Origin: Brevundimonas subvibrioides
GTDB lineage: Bacteria; Pseudomonadota; Alphaproteobacteria; Caulobacterales; Caulobacteraceae
DNA length: 64,000 bases
Direction of reading: 5' to 3'
NCBI RefSeq assembly: GCF_027271155.1
Contig: NZ_CP114542.1
Span: 1,364,001 to 1,428,000 of the forward strand
Part shown: positions 47,959 to 56,622 of the stretch, piece after piece
Numbering within the stretch: position 1 is the first letter of the stretch
Layout: every line of letters starts with the position of its first letter
Program-made: the position numbers and the translations under genes
The notes under the pieces: model-generated
Database searches by the model: none
What the model was told of the DNA's origin: nothing
The model's input: only the letters and a program-made list of their open reading frames with translations

Positions 47959-49311
47959 CTACTTCAGCTCGATCAGGGCGTCGGCGCGCAGATCGCGCAG
48001 ATAGCGTCGCGCCAGCATGGCCAGGTTCTGGTTCTGCAGACGGCCTTCGATCTCGCGCGCGGTCGGCACGTCGGCACCGCCCGCGCGGCGCCCGCAGACA
48101 GCTAGCAAATGCACGCCCAGCGGCGTGCGGACGACGTCACTGACACTGCCGATCTCTGCTGAACGTGCGACCTGCTGGAACTGCGGGGCCAGGTTGGCCA
48201 CATCCGCCTCGCCCAGGTCGGAACCGAGAAGCCCGGCCTCCGACGAGGTCCGTTGCAGGATGTTGTCGCAGGTCAGACTGCCGCGCAGGGCCTGAAGCCG
48301 GGTCGTTGCAGCGGCCACATCGGCGGGGGGCGCGGTTTCCGGTAGCTCGATCATGGCCTGTTTCAGCGACACCAGATTGGTCGCTGCGCCCGCGCGCTTG
48401 TCGCGCATATAGATGATGTAGACACCGCCGGAGACGGGGATCGGCCGCGACAGCTGACCGACCTGAAGCGACTCGAGGGCCGCCTGCAGTTCGGGCTGGA
48501 CGGTGCCCTGTACGATCCAGCCGGCATCGCCGCCGCGCGCTGCCGACGGGGCGGCCGAGAACTGGCGGGCCACCGCCTGGAACGGCGCGCCCTGGACCAT
48601 CTGCTGCACCAGCTGTTCGGCCCCGTTGAAGGCCTGCTGCTGGCCACCGACGCGGGCCGCCTCGATGTAGATTTCACCGACCAGATACTGGGGCTTGGAT
48701 GCGGCCTCGGTGACCTGGCGCAGCGCCTGCTGGACCTGCGCCCGGCTGACCCGCGATCGGCCGTTGAACCGCCCACCGACCAGTTCGCGCCAGCCGATCT
48801 CGGTGCGCAACTGCTCGCGAAGGTTTTCAACCCGGATACCGCCACCGGTCAGGAATCCCAGATAGGCCTGAGGCGTCGTGCCGGCGTCCTCGGCCATACG
48901 CGCGATCTCCTGATCCACCTCGGCATCGGTGATGATCAGCGTATCGTATTTGGCGATCTCGGCGGCCTGCAGTCGTTCCTCGATCAGGCCCTGCAGCGCC
49001 TGCTGCTGGATCGCCGGGATGTTCTCCTCGGTCGGTTGCACCTGGCTCATGGCGATGGTGGTCAGCATACGCTGACGCAGGTCGAAGCCGGTGATGACCT
49101 GATCGTTGACGGTCGCGACGATGCCGTCGGCCATCTTGAACTCGGGCTGGGGCGGCTGGGCCGCCGTGATCGGCTGCTGTCCGGCAGCGGGATTCAAGGT
49201 GCCCGCCGCCGCTCCCGGAGCCTGCGCCGGACGAGGGGCCGTCTGGGCCACGGCTGAACCGGCGACCAGCGCCACCATCGCGACGGCGGTCGAAATACGC
49301 ATCAAACCCAT
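47959..49311 (-). CDS. surA: SurA-like periplasmic chaperone / peptidyl-prolyl isomerase
   Basis: This 450-residue secreted protein has a signal peptide (ISTAVAMVALVAGSAVAQ), a SurA N-terminal domain (DGIVATVNDQVITGFDLRQR) and parvulin-type PPIase segments (YLVGEIYIEA; GVYIIYMRDKRAG; DVVRTPLGVHLLAV). SurA helps outer-membrane proteins fold, including LptD, encoded just upstream. The ATG at 49311 was chosen; one at 49302 is also possible. Confidence 0.93.
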   Translation of the reverse strand: MGLMRISTAVAMVALVAGSAVAQTAPRPAQAPGAAAGTLNPAAGQQPITAAQPPQPEFKMADGIVATVNDQVITGFDLRQRMLTTIAMSQVQPTEENIPAIQQQALQGLIEERLQAAEIAKYDTLIITDAEVDQEIARMAEDAGTTPQAYLGFLTGGGIRVENLREQLRTEIGWRELVGGRFNGRSRVSRAQVQQALRQVTEAASKPQYLVGEIYIEAARVGGQQQAFNGAEQLVQQMVQGAPFQAVARQFSAAPSAARGGDAGWIVQGTVQPELQAALESLQVGQLSRPIPVSGGVYIIYMRDKRAGAATNLVSLKQAMIELPETAPPADVAAATTRLQALRGSLTCDNILQRTSSEAGLLGSDLGEADVANLAPQFQQVARSAEIGSVSDVVRTPLGVHLLAVCGRRAGGADVPTAREIEGRLQNQNLAMLARRYLRDLRADALIELK

Positions 49312-49385
49312 GGTCAGTCCTGATTCCCTCGAACCCGCGCGCCGTGTCCAAAAACGGTCCAGGCACACGCGTTCACGCGTCATGC

Positions 49386-51818
49386 CTAACGCAAGCCGTT
49401 TGATCCATAGCCTGACCCTCCAAAAGTGGCGAGGTTTAGACGAACATAGACCCCATCCGAAGGCCCCGTGGGCCGAACGCGGGTGTTGTCGCGACGATAG
49501 CCGACCTCGACCCGGAAACAGTCGTCGTCGAACAGCAGGCCGACTTCGGACCGGGTGATCAGGTTTCGCTCCAGGTCGGCGATGCCTGCGACCGTCACGC
49601 CCCAGTTGCCATAGACGAACTGCTGACCCGCCAGCTGCACGAACTCGTAATTGCGGTTGTTCGGCCCGGTCAGGGGATTGGACCGATCGACGATGTAGCT
49701 GAGCGTCGCGAGGTTGCGCGGTCCCCATCGACCATCGACCGCCGCCTCGGCCCGGCGGATATTGCCCGATCCATCGACGGTTGCGTGGCCCCAGCCACGG
49801 ATGCGGTCCGACGGCTGGAAGCTGCCCTGGACCACCCAGTCCGAGGTCTGGGCCCCGACGCCGGTCGGGTCGTAGATCTTGGCGGGCGCATCGGGGATCG
49901 GAATGCCGAAGGCGGTCTGGTCCGCATCGCGCATGCTGCGCCCGACGAACAGACTGGCGCTGCGGTTGGTGTCCCAGCGCAGGGTGGAACGCACCCCGGC
50001 CGTGAACCGGAAGCCGCCTTCCAGCAGATCGTATCCGGGAAAGCGGTCGATGCGGAACAGCGAGGACTCGTCCAACTCCAGCGTCTCGGAGTCCTCGACC
50101 GGGATCCGGGCGTCGACGTCGGGCGTGTTGGACAGCGAGACCTGGCCCAGCGGTTCGACGATCAGGTCCGCCCCGTTTCCCAGGCGACGAATCAGGGGGT
50201 AGCTGACGTCCAGGCCAATGGTGGCGCGCTCGCGGGTGATGGTCTCATCGGCAAGGCCCAGAACGGGCGGCAGGTCGGCGACCGAATAGACATCGACGCG
50301 GCCGTCGATGAAGGGCTCGTAGCGGATGCCCGCCGCCGAGGTCAGGGACCTGCGCCAGTCGATCTGGGCGGTGATCCGGCGGCTGTCCACACCGGGCAGG
50401 CCCAGGGTGGAGCCCGTCGGCACGACCTGCGGCCTCAGCACCGGACTGCCGACGTAGTCGTCGCGATACAGCGACACGGCCGATCCCCGCAGCCGCAGCC
50501 GACCGCCCAGCACCGGCTGCTCCGGCTCCCAGCGGCCTTCGATCAACGGCGCGACCAGCGGCAGCGATCCGTCATTCTCGAACACGTTCAGTGCGGGCGT
50601 CACATCGTTGAACTGTGCGACCCGCAGGCTCTGGAAGGAGAAGGAGGCGACCGACAGGTACGATCGGTCGGTCTGTCGCTCGGCATACAGCTGCGAGATC
50701 AGGCGACGCTGGTCGCCGTAATACAGCCCGTTGTCCTGATAGGGGTCGATGACGTCATAGCGGTCGAACAGGGTCTTGTCGGACGTCCGCTCGGCGGTGA
50801 AGCCCCAGCGCCACGGGCCGGCCGGATCGAACTTGCCCCAGCTCAGGATATAGCTACGGCTCGTCTCGTCGCCGAAATCGACGTTGCTCTCGGCGCTGCC
50901 GTCGCCGTCCAGATCGAAGTCGCCGAAGTTCCGCGCATAGGTGTAGCCGGTCCGGGCCACGATCGTGCCGTTGGAGAAACGCCGGCGCCATTGAAGGTTC
51001 AGGAAAGGGGCCACGCCGGTGTTGAACTGCGGGCTGATCAGCCAGTCCTCTGACGGGGAGACGACCCGAAGGTATGGCGTTTCGATCGAGACGCCGCGTC
51101 CCTGGTCATAGTTGACGATCGGCACCAGAAAGCCCGACGCCCGATCCACGGTCGGGTCGGGATGGGCGAAGTAGGGCGTCCAGAAGACGGGCACGCCGCC
51201 GATCTTGAAGACCGCATTCCGATACAGGACCGCACGCAGGGCCTCGTCCTGGACCACCTTCTCGGCCTGGATCGAGAGACTGGGCTCCCTGGGATTGCCC
51301 TCGGCGTCGCAAACGGGGCAGGGCGTGAACAGGGCGTAGTTCAGCTCGCTCACGTTTTCGGACCGCCGGACCGCGGTCGCGGCCATCAGGCTGGCACCGT
51401 TGGTCAGCCGTGTCGCCAGGTCGACCGCGACGCCGGCCTTCAGATCCGAATCCAGTTCCAGGTGGCTGGCATGGACGACGTTGCCGTCCGGGTCGATCAG
51501 CTCGACCTCGCCGTCGGCGACCCCGACTCCCTGGCCGATGTCATAGGTGACGGCACGGCCGCGCAGCGAGTGGCTCTGGAAGCGCGCATAGACGCGGTCC
51601 TGCTCGCCGGCCGCGGTGATCACATTGCCCTGGCGGCTGGCCTGATCGGCTTCGAGATAGACGGCGTCGGCCGGCAGGCCGTCGGCGGGGGGCGGCGTCG
51701 GGCGCAGCTGGGTCTGGGCCAGCGCCAGGCTGGAAACCGCCCAGGCCGCCAGCACCGAGCCGGTCAGCAGGCGGGTCCGCAGAGGGTGCCGGAAAAGAGG
51801 GCCGCGATCAGCCTGCAT
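49386..51818 (-). CDS. lptD: LptD, LPS-assembly outer-membrane protein
   Basis: This 810-residue protein has a signal peptide (LLTGSVLAAWAVSSLALAQ), an N-terminal OstA jellyroll (AVYLEADQASRQGNVITAAG), and a large barrel with the conserved YNYF-type region FWTPYFAHPDPTVDRASGFL near residue 215. Cysteines occur near residue 150 (CPVCDAEG) and near the C-terminus (DDDCFRVEV). It inserts LPS in the outer leaflet. It lies between lptG and surA. Confidence 0.95.
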   Translation of the reverse strand: MQADRGPLFRHPLRTRLLTGSVLAAWAVSSLALAQTQLRPTPPPADGLPADAVYLEADQASRQGNVITAAGEQDRVYARFQSHSLRGRAVTYDIGQGVGVADGEVELIDPDGNVVHASHLELDSDLKAGVAVDLATRLTNGASLMAATAVRRSENVSELNYALFTPCPVCDAEGNPREPSLSIQAEKVVQDEALRAVLYRNAVFKIGGVPVFWTPYFAHPDPTVDRASGFLVPIVNYDQGRGVSIETPYLRVVSPSEDWLISPQFNTGVAPFLNLQWRRRFSNGTIVARTGYTYARNFGDFDLDGDGSAESNVDFGDETSRSYILSWGKFDPAGPWRWGFTAERTSDKTLFDRYDVIDPYQDNGLYYGDQRRLISQLYAERQTDRSYLSVASFSFQSLRVAQFNDVTPALNVFENDGSLPLVAPLIEGRWEPEQPVLGGRLRLRGSAVSLYRDDYVGSPVLRPQVVPTGSTLGLPGVDSRRITAQIDWRRSLTSAAGIRYEPFIDGRVDVYSVADLPPVLGLADETITRERATIGLDVSYPLIRRLGNGADLIVEPLGQVSLSNTPDVDARIPVEDSETLELDESSLFRIDRFPGYDLLEGGFRFTAGVRSTLRWDTNRSASLFVGRSMRDADQTAFGIPIPDAPAKIYDPTGVGAQTSDWVVQGSFQPSDRIRGWGHATVDGSGNIRRAEAAVDGRWGPRNLATLSYIVDRSNPLTGPNNRNYEFVQLAGQQFVYGNWGVTVAGIADLERNLITRSEVGLLFDDDCFRVEVGYRRDNTRVRPTGPSDGVYVRLNLATFGGSGYGSNGLR

Positions 51819-51864
51819 CGGTAGGACCGTATCCCTTGTTCAGGCCCCCGCCTTCGGGAACCGC

Positions 51865-53010
51865 TTAGCCGTCTTCGGTATAGAACAGCAAGGTGAAGGC
51901 CGCGAGCGCCGTCAGGACGGCCGGCAGCCAGGCGGCGATGACCGGGGGCACGACCTCCGCCGAGCCCATGGCCGCCGAAAACTGGTTCAAAAAGAAGAAG
52001 GCGAAGCCCAGCACGACCGCCGCAACCGCCATCCGGGCCAGATCGCCCAGCCGCATAAGCCGCAGCGAAAAGGCTGCGGCCAGGATGGTCATGGCCGCAA
52101 AGGCCAGCGGGGTGGACAGCAACTGCTGCAGTCGCAGCCGATAGGCGGTGGACGAGAACCCCGCATCCTCGATCCTCCGGATCTGGCCCGGCAAGGACCA
52201 GAAGGGCGTCGATTGCGGTCGTGCGAACCGTTCGAACGCCTCGTCGTCGGCCAGGCTGGACGGCAGGTCCAGGGTCGAATAGCGCGTGGCCCGCTGTCCG
52301 GTCTGGGCCCCGACCGCATCGACGAGACGCCAGCGCCCGGCGGCCAGGCTTGCGGACCGGGCGTCGATCCGTTCGGTAAAGGCGCGGCGGCCTTCCGGAT
52401 CGGTCGCATAGATGAAGAAGGTCACGTCCAGCAGCTCGGCACGGGCGCGATCCTGACGGGCCGCGCGGATGACCATCTGGCGCTGGCCTTCGCCCTCACG
52501 CAGCCAGATCGCCTCCTGCTCGCCCCCGCCGACGCCATCGGAGATGCGACTGCGTTCACGCTGGAACATGCCGTCGCCCGACGCGGCCAGGGGACCGATG
52601 ACGGTCACCGTCAGGATCCCGGCCATGAAGGCCGCGCCCGCCGCGGGAAGGACGAAGCGCCAGGCCGAAACGCCCGCCGCCCGCATGGCGATCAGCTCGC
52701 TCCGGCGGTTCAGCCCGACGAAGGCCGCCAGCGTCCCGAACAGGAAGACGAACGGAAGGAGCTGCACGATCACTGCCGGCGACTTGATCAGCATCAGGCC
52801 CAGGATGCGGAAGCCCGACAGATCGGTGTCAGACCCCAGACCGCGCGAGATCTCGACGAAGTCGATCAGCATGACCAGGGCGCTGATGACCCCCAGCGCC
52901 ACGGCCAGCGACTTGCCCAGCTGGAGCAGCACATACTGCTCGATCCGTCCCAGACGCAGCGCGCTCAACACATGGGTTGGTGCCGCGCCTATGCTGCCCA
53001 GTGTGCTCAT
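51865..53010 (-). CDS. lptG: LptG, LPS export permease
   Basis: This 381-residue inner-membrane permease of the LptB2FG ABC transporter has six membrane helices. An N-terminal group includes RIEQYVLLQLGKSLAVALGV and a periplasmic jellyroll fills the middle. A C-terminal group includes FAFFFLNQFSAAMGSAEVVPP. The ATG at 53010 overlaps the lptF stop by four bases. The longer open frame to 53148 lies inside lptF and is not used. Confidence 0.93.
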   Translation of the reverse strand: MSTLGSIGAAPTHVLSALRLGRIEQYVLLQLGKSLAVALGVISALVMLIDFVEISRGLGSDTDLSGFRILGLMLIKSPAVIVQLLPFVFLFGTLAAFVGLNRRSELIAMRAAGVSAWRFVLPAAGAAFMAGILTVTVIGPLAASGDGMFQRERSRISDGVGGGEQEAIWLREGEGQRQMVIRAARQDRARAELLDVTFFIYATDPEGRRAFTERIDARSASLAAGRWRLVDAVGAQTGQRATRYSTLDLPSSLADDEAFERFARPQSTPFWSLPGQIRRIEDAGFSSTAYRLRLQQLLSTPLAFAAMTILAAAFSLRLMRLGDLARMAVAAVVLGFAFFFLNQFSAAMGSAEVVPPVIAAWLPAVLTALAAFTLLFYTEDG

Positions 53011-54137
53011 ACCGGTCGCACCTTCAGTCGGGACAGGGTCAGGCGAGAGGCCCTGCGCGGCTTCAGCGCCCTGAACACCAACCTGAGTGCCACGACGGTC
53101 GCCGCGACCGGCAGCAGATACTGGAACACGTTCAACCACCCGTTCCATGCGCTGGCGGCTACCACCGCATAGCCGACGACGCGGACCACGAGGAAGGCGG
53201 CCGAGGCCTTTGCGATCCGCCCGGTATAGCCGGTCCGGCTGAAGGCCCCGCCAAGGATGGCGGTCAGGGCCATGGCCATGGCGGTCAGGGCATACAGCGG
53301 CGACGACAGCCGGGAATGGGCCTCGGCCAGCAGTTCACCGCGCGGAGCCGTATCGCGAATCAGTTCGGGCGTCGGGTTGAACAGCTGGGTGATCCACAGG
53401 TCGGCGGACTTGTAGCGGATGCGCTGGTCGTCGGTGACATACTGACCCAGCGGGAAGACGTAGCCGTCGAACACCAGCTGCTGCAGCACGCCGGCCGAGC
53501 TGTACTGCTGCCACGACCCCTGTTTCATGGTCAGGACAGGCTGTCCGTCGACGCGCCCGAAGCGGGCCTCCGCCGCGTCCCAGGTCGTCACCTCGTCACC
53601 GTTCTGGATGTAGATGAACAGGTTCTTCAGCAGGCCATTCTGTTCGATCTGCTGGACATAGACGGTCAGGCCGTTCGGGCCCTGAACGAAGCGGCCTTCC
53701 TCGACCAGCAGGGCCGCCAGATCGGTGCGGATGGCAAAGGCCTGTTCCCGCGCCGCGCGCTGGGTCCAGGGTTGCACGACGACATTGGTCAACAGCATCA
53801 CCGCAGCGACACCCGCCGCCAGCCAGGCGCCGGGCGCGATCATCTGCCAGCGGGTCATGCCGCTGGCATAGGCGGCGGTCAGTTCCTGCTCTCGCTGCAG
53901 CCGCGTCAGGGCGATCAGCGCCCCGACGAACAGGCCTATGGGCAGGATCACGCTGAACAGCTGCGGCACGGCCAGAAGGGTCAGCTTGGCCATGACCCAG
54001 ACGCTCTGGCCGCGTTCGACGATGACCTCCAGCTGATCCAGGCTCTGGCTCAGGATGCCGATTCCGGCCAGCGAGGCGCACGCTGCCAGCACGGGCAGTG
54101 CGATCTGGCGGAACAGATAGGTCTGGATCAGGGTCAT
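53007..54137 (-). CDS. lptF: LptF, LPS export permease
   Basis: This 376-residue protein begins MTLIQTYLFRQIALPVLAA and carries the LptF pattern PQLFSVILPIGLFVGALIALTRLQREQELTA near residue 70. It has a periplasmic domain and a C-terminal helix group. It forms the membrane part of the LPS exporter with LptG. The ATG at 54137 gives the family start. It is the first gene of the lptF-lptG-lptD-surA-pdxA-ksgA run and is divergent from pepA. Confidence 0.94.
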   Translation of the reverse strand: MTLIQTYLFRQIALPVLAACASLAGIGILSQSLDQLEVIVERGQSVWVMAKLTLLAVPQLFSVILPIGLFVGALIALTRLQREQELTAAYASGMTRWQMIAPGAWLAAGVAAVMLLTNVVVQPWTQRAAREQAFAIRTDLAALLVEEGRFVQGPNGLTVYVQQIEQNGLLKNLFIYIQNGDEVTTWDAAEARFGRVDGQPVLTMKQGSWQQYSSAGVLQQLVFDGYVFPLGQYVTDDQRIRYKSADLWITQLFNPTPELIRDTAPRGELLAEAHSRLSSPLYALTAMAMALTAILGGAFSRTGYTGRIAKASAAFLVVRVVGYAVVAASAWNGWLNVFQYLLPVAATVVALRLVFRALKPRRASRLTLSRLKVRPV

Positions 54138-54280
54138 GCGGGCGATCAAATCACCCGGTTGCGGGCGCGGGCGTGGCGGTCCATCTAATACACGCCCGGC
54201 TGCGTCGCCGACAATGGCAGACGCAGCCACCTTCACCGTATCAACGACCGGGAGCGAATCCCGGCTGGAGTCCCTGTTTC

Positions 54281-55753
54281 ATGCATATCGCCTTCGTCGC
54301 CGAAGCCGGCGTTTCGCAAGCCTTGGCCGTTCTGGTCCATGATGGTCGCACCTTCGCGGGGTCGGGTGCCGACCACGATGCCGCTGCGGCCGGTAGCCTG
54401 ACCCGGGCGATGACGAACAGCCGCTTCAACGGCGGCGCGTCGAGCACGCTGATCGTCGCCGCGCCTCAGGGCATTCAGGCCGACACGGTGGTTCTGGTCG
54501 GGGCAGGCGAGGCGGACAAGTTCGACGATCTGGCGATCGAGACGGCGGCCGGCACCGCCTATCATGCGGTCAAGCTGTCGGGTGCCGAGACCCTGACCAT
54601 CGACCTGCGCCACCTCTCCGCCGGGCAGGCCGCGCGGGCCGCCTTTGCGGTGAGACTGGCCGCCTACCGGTTCGACAAATACCGGACCCGCGAAAAGCCG
54701 GACAAGGTTCCCTCGATCAGGACCGTCAACATCGTCACCGCCGACGTCGCGGCCGCCCAGGCCGCCTTCGGGCCACTGAGCGCTGTGGCCGATGCGGTCT
54801 GTTTCTCGCGTGACCTGGTCGCCGAGCCCGCCAACGTCCTGTATCCGGTCGAGTTCGCCCGTCGCGTCAAGGAACTGGAACGCCTCGGCCTGACCGTCGA
54901 GATCCTGGGCGAGAAGGAGATGGAGGCGCTGGGCATGCACGTCCTGCTGGGCGTCGGTCAGGGCTCGGTGCGCGAAAGCCAGCTGGCGGTGATCCAGTGG
55001 AATGGCGGCAAGCCCGGCGACCAGCCGATCGCCTTCGTCGGCAAGGGCGTCTGCTTCGACACCGGCGGCATCTCCATCAAGCCCGCCGCCAATATGGAAG
55101 ACATGATCTGGGACATGGGCGGGGCCGCCGCCGTCGCCGGACTGATGCACGCCCTGGCCGGTCGCAAGGCCAGGGTCAATGCGGTCGGCGTGCTGGGCCT
55201 GGTCGAGAACATGCCCGATGGCAATGCCCAGCGTCCCGGCGACATCCTGACCTCCATGTCCGGCCAGACGGTCGAGATCATCAACACCGACGCCGAGGGT
55301 CGCCTCGTCCTCGCCGACGCCCTCTGGTACACCCAGGACCGGTTCAAGCCGAAGGTCATGGTCGATCTGGCGACCCTGACGGGGGCCATGATCGTGGCCC
55401 TGGGCCTCGACTATGCGGGCGTGTTTTCGAACGCCGACGATCTGGCCGAGGCGATTCTGGCCGCCGGTCCCAAGGTCAACGAGAACGTCTGGCGCCTGCC
55501 CATGCCGCCCCAGTACGACAAGATCATGGACAGCGTGAACGCCGATGTGAAGAATTCGGCCGGGCGCGACGGCGGCTCGATTACCGCCGCCCTGTTCCTG
55601 CAGCGGTTCACCAACGGCGTGCCATGGGCGCACATCGACATCGCGCCGGTGGCCTGGGCGTCCAAGTCGACGCGCGCGACTGTGCCGGACGGCCCGGTCG
55701 GCTGGGGCGTGCGCCTGCTCGACCGCATGGTAGCCGACACTTACGAGGGCTGA
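54281..55753 (+). CDS. pepA: leucyl aminopeptidase (M17 family)
   Basis: This 490-residue cytosolic metallo-aminopeptidase has an N-terminal regulatory domain and the two-zinc catalytic domain. It carries GKGVCFDTGGISIKPAANM near residue 257, the signature NTDAEGRL near residue 335, and DLATLTGAMIVALG. PepA proteins can also bind DNA in some bacteria. The ATG at 54281 gives the usual N-terminus. It is divergent from lptF and followed by holC, the common pepA-holC pair. Confidence 0.95.
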   Translation: MHIAFVAEAGVSQALAVLVHDGRTFAGSGADHDAAAAGSLTRAMTNSRFNGGASSTLIVAAPQGIQADTVVLVGAGEADKFDDLAIETAAGTAYHAVKLSGAETLTIDLRHLSAGQAARAAFAVRLAAYRFDKYRTREKPDKVPSIRTVNIVTADVAAAQAAFGPLSAVADAVCFSRDLVAEPANVLYPVEFARRVKELERLGLTVEILGEKEMEALGMHVLLGVGQGSVRESQLAVIQWNGGKPGDQPIAFVGKGVCFDTGGISIKPAANMEDMIWDMGGAAAVAGLMHALAGRKARVNAVGVLGLVENMPDGNAQRPGDILTSMSGQTVEIINTDAEGRLVLADALWYTQDRFKPKVMVDLATLTGAMIVALGLDYAGVFSNADDLAEAILAAGPKVNENVWRLPMPPQYDKIMDSVNADVKNSAGRDGGSITAALFLQRFTNGVPWAHIDIAPVAWASKSTRATVPDGPVGWGVRLLDRMVADTYEG

Positions 55754-55784
55754 CCTCTTGGCGGACGGCCCCGGGACGAAAGCA

Positions 55785-56234
55785 ATGGGCGAGATCTGGT
55801 TCTATCACCTGGAGCGATCCACGCTGGATCAGGTCCTGCCCGAACTGCTGGACCGGACGCTGCAACGCGGGTGGCGCGCCCGGGTTCGGGTCGCCGATGC
55901 GGAACAACGGGCGGATATCGACGAACGTCTGTGGTCGTGGCGCGACGACAGCTTCCTGGCGCATGGCCTTGCCGACCAGCCGCATGCCGCGCGCCAGCCC
56001 ATCCTGCTGACCGCCGGACATGAGAACCTCAATGCGTCTCAGGCGCTGTTCATTGTCGATGGGTCGGACATGACCGTCACCGAGGAGTTCGAGCGATGCT
56101 TCATCATTTTCGACGGACGCGACGAGACAGCGTTGCAGGGCGCGCGGGAACGCTGGAAGGCGCTGAAGGGGCAGGGGGCCAACCTGGCCTACTGGAAGCA
56201 GTCGGACGAGGGGCGCTGGGAAAAGGCGGCCTGA
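55785..56234 (+). CDS. holC: DNA polymerase III chi subunit
   Basis: This 149-residue protein begins GEIWFYHLERSTLDQVLPEL, the HolC pattern, with RADIDERLWSWRDDSFLAHG near residue 55 and PILLTAGHENLNASQALFIVDG. It links the clamp loader to SSB. The ATG at 55785 matches the family; a TTG at 55758 is unlikely. The next gene seems to begin within its last codons. Confidence 0.93.
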   Translation: MGEIWFYHLERSTLDQVLPELLDRTLQRGWRARVRVADAEQRADIDERLWSWRDDSFLAHGLADQPHAARQPILLTAGHENLNASQALFIVDGSDMTVTEEFERCFIIFDGRDETALQGARERWKALKGQGANLAYWKQSDEGRWEKAA

Positions 56235-56548
56235 TCGGCGCGCTGATACTGGCGGCGTGCTCGTCGACGCCCGTCCCGGCACCCGAAGCTCCCGCGATCG
56301 TGGAGGAAGCCGAGGCCGGCCAGCCGGTCGGCACCCATATGCCGGATGGATCGGAGGACCTCTGCAAGGCGGCCGACTTCCAGTATCTGGTCGGACGCCA
56401 CCGGACCGAAATCCCGGTGCCGGTCGAGGTCGTCAGTCGTCGCGTGGTGTGCACCACCTGCCCGGTGACGATGGACTTCTCGCCCTACCGGCTGAACATC
56501 TTCTACAATGACCAGAGCGGCATCGTTGAGCAGGTCCGCTGCGGATAG
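56231..56548 (+). CDS. I78-type peptidase inhibitor lipoprotein (start uncertain)
   Basis: The mature part matches the I78 inhibitor family: LCKAADFQYLVGRHRTEIPV, SRRVVCTTCPVTMDFSPYRL and FYNDQSGIVEQVRCG. A lipobox LAAC precedes it. The frame is open back to ATG 56096, but that would overlap most of holC's second half. A start near the lipobox is more likely: CTG at 56231, overlapping the holC TGA just as seen for surE, or CTG at 56213. The protein would be anchored in the envelope and inhibit serine proteases. Confidence 0.7.
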   Translation: MIGALILAACSSTPVPAPEAPAIVEEAEAGQPVGTHMPDGSEDLCKAADFQYLVGRHRTEIPVPVEVVSRRVVCTTCPVTMDFSPYRLNIFYNDQSGIVEQVRCG

Positions 56549-56584
56549 CGCCCGGCCTGTGCGACGACCCGGGATGAGCGTTCT

Positions 56585-56614
56585 CTCCCCGCGCCGTCGG
56601 AACGGCGCGGGGGA
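56585..56614. terminator. bidirectional hairpin between convergent genes
   Basis: CTCCCCGCGCCGT and ACGGCGCGGGGGAG pair over 13 bases with one bulged base and a short CGGA loop. It lies between the end of the I78 gene (plus) and the end of the RcnB-like gene (minus), so it can end both transcripts. Poly-T tails are weak. Confidence 0.6.
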
Positions 56615-56622
56615 GCTTCGAT

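Noticed and set aside
54233..55633. Long open frame opposite pepA
   Set aside because: Antisense shadow of an intact M17 peptidase gene; low-complexity Asp/Gly/His composition with no motif.
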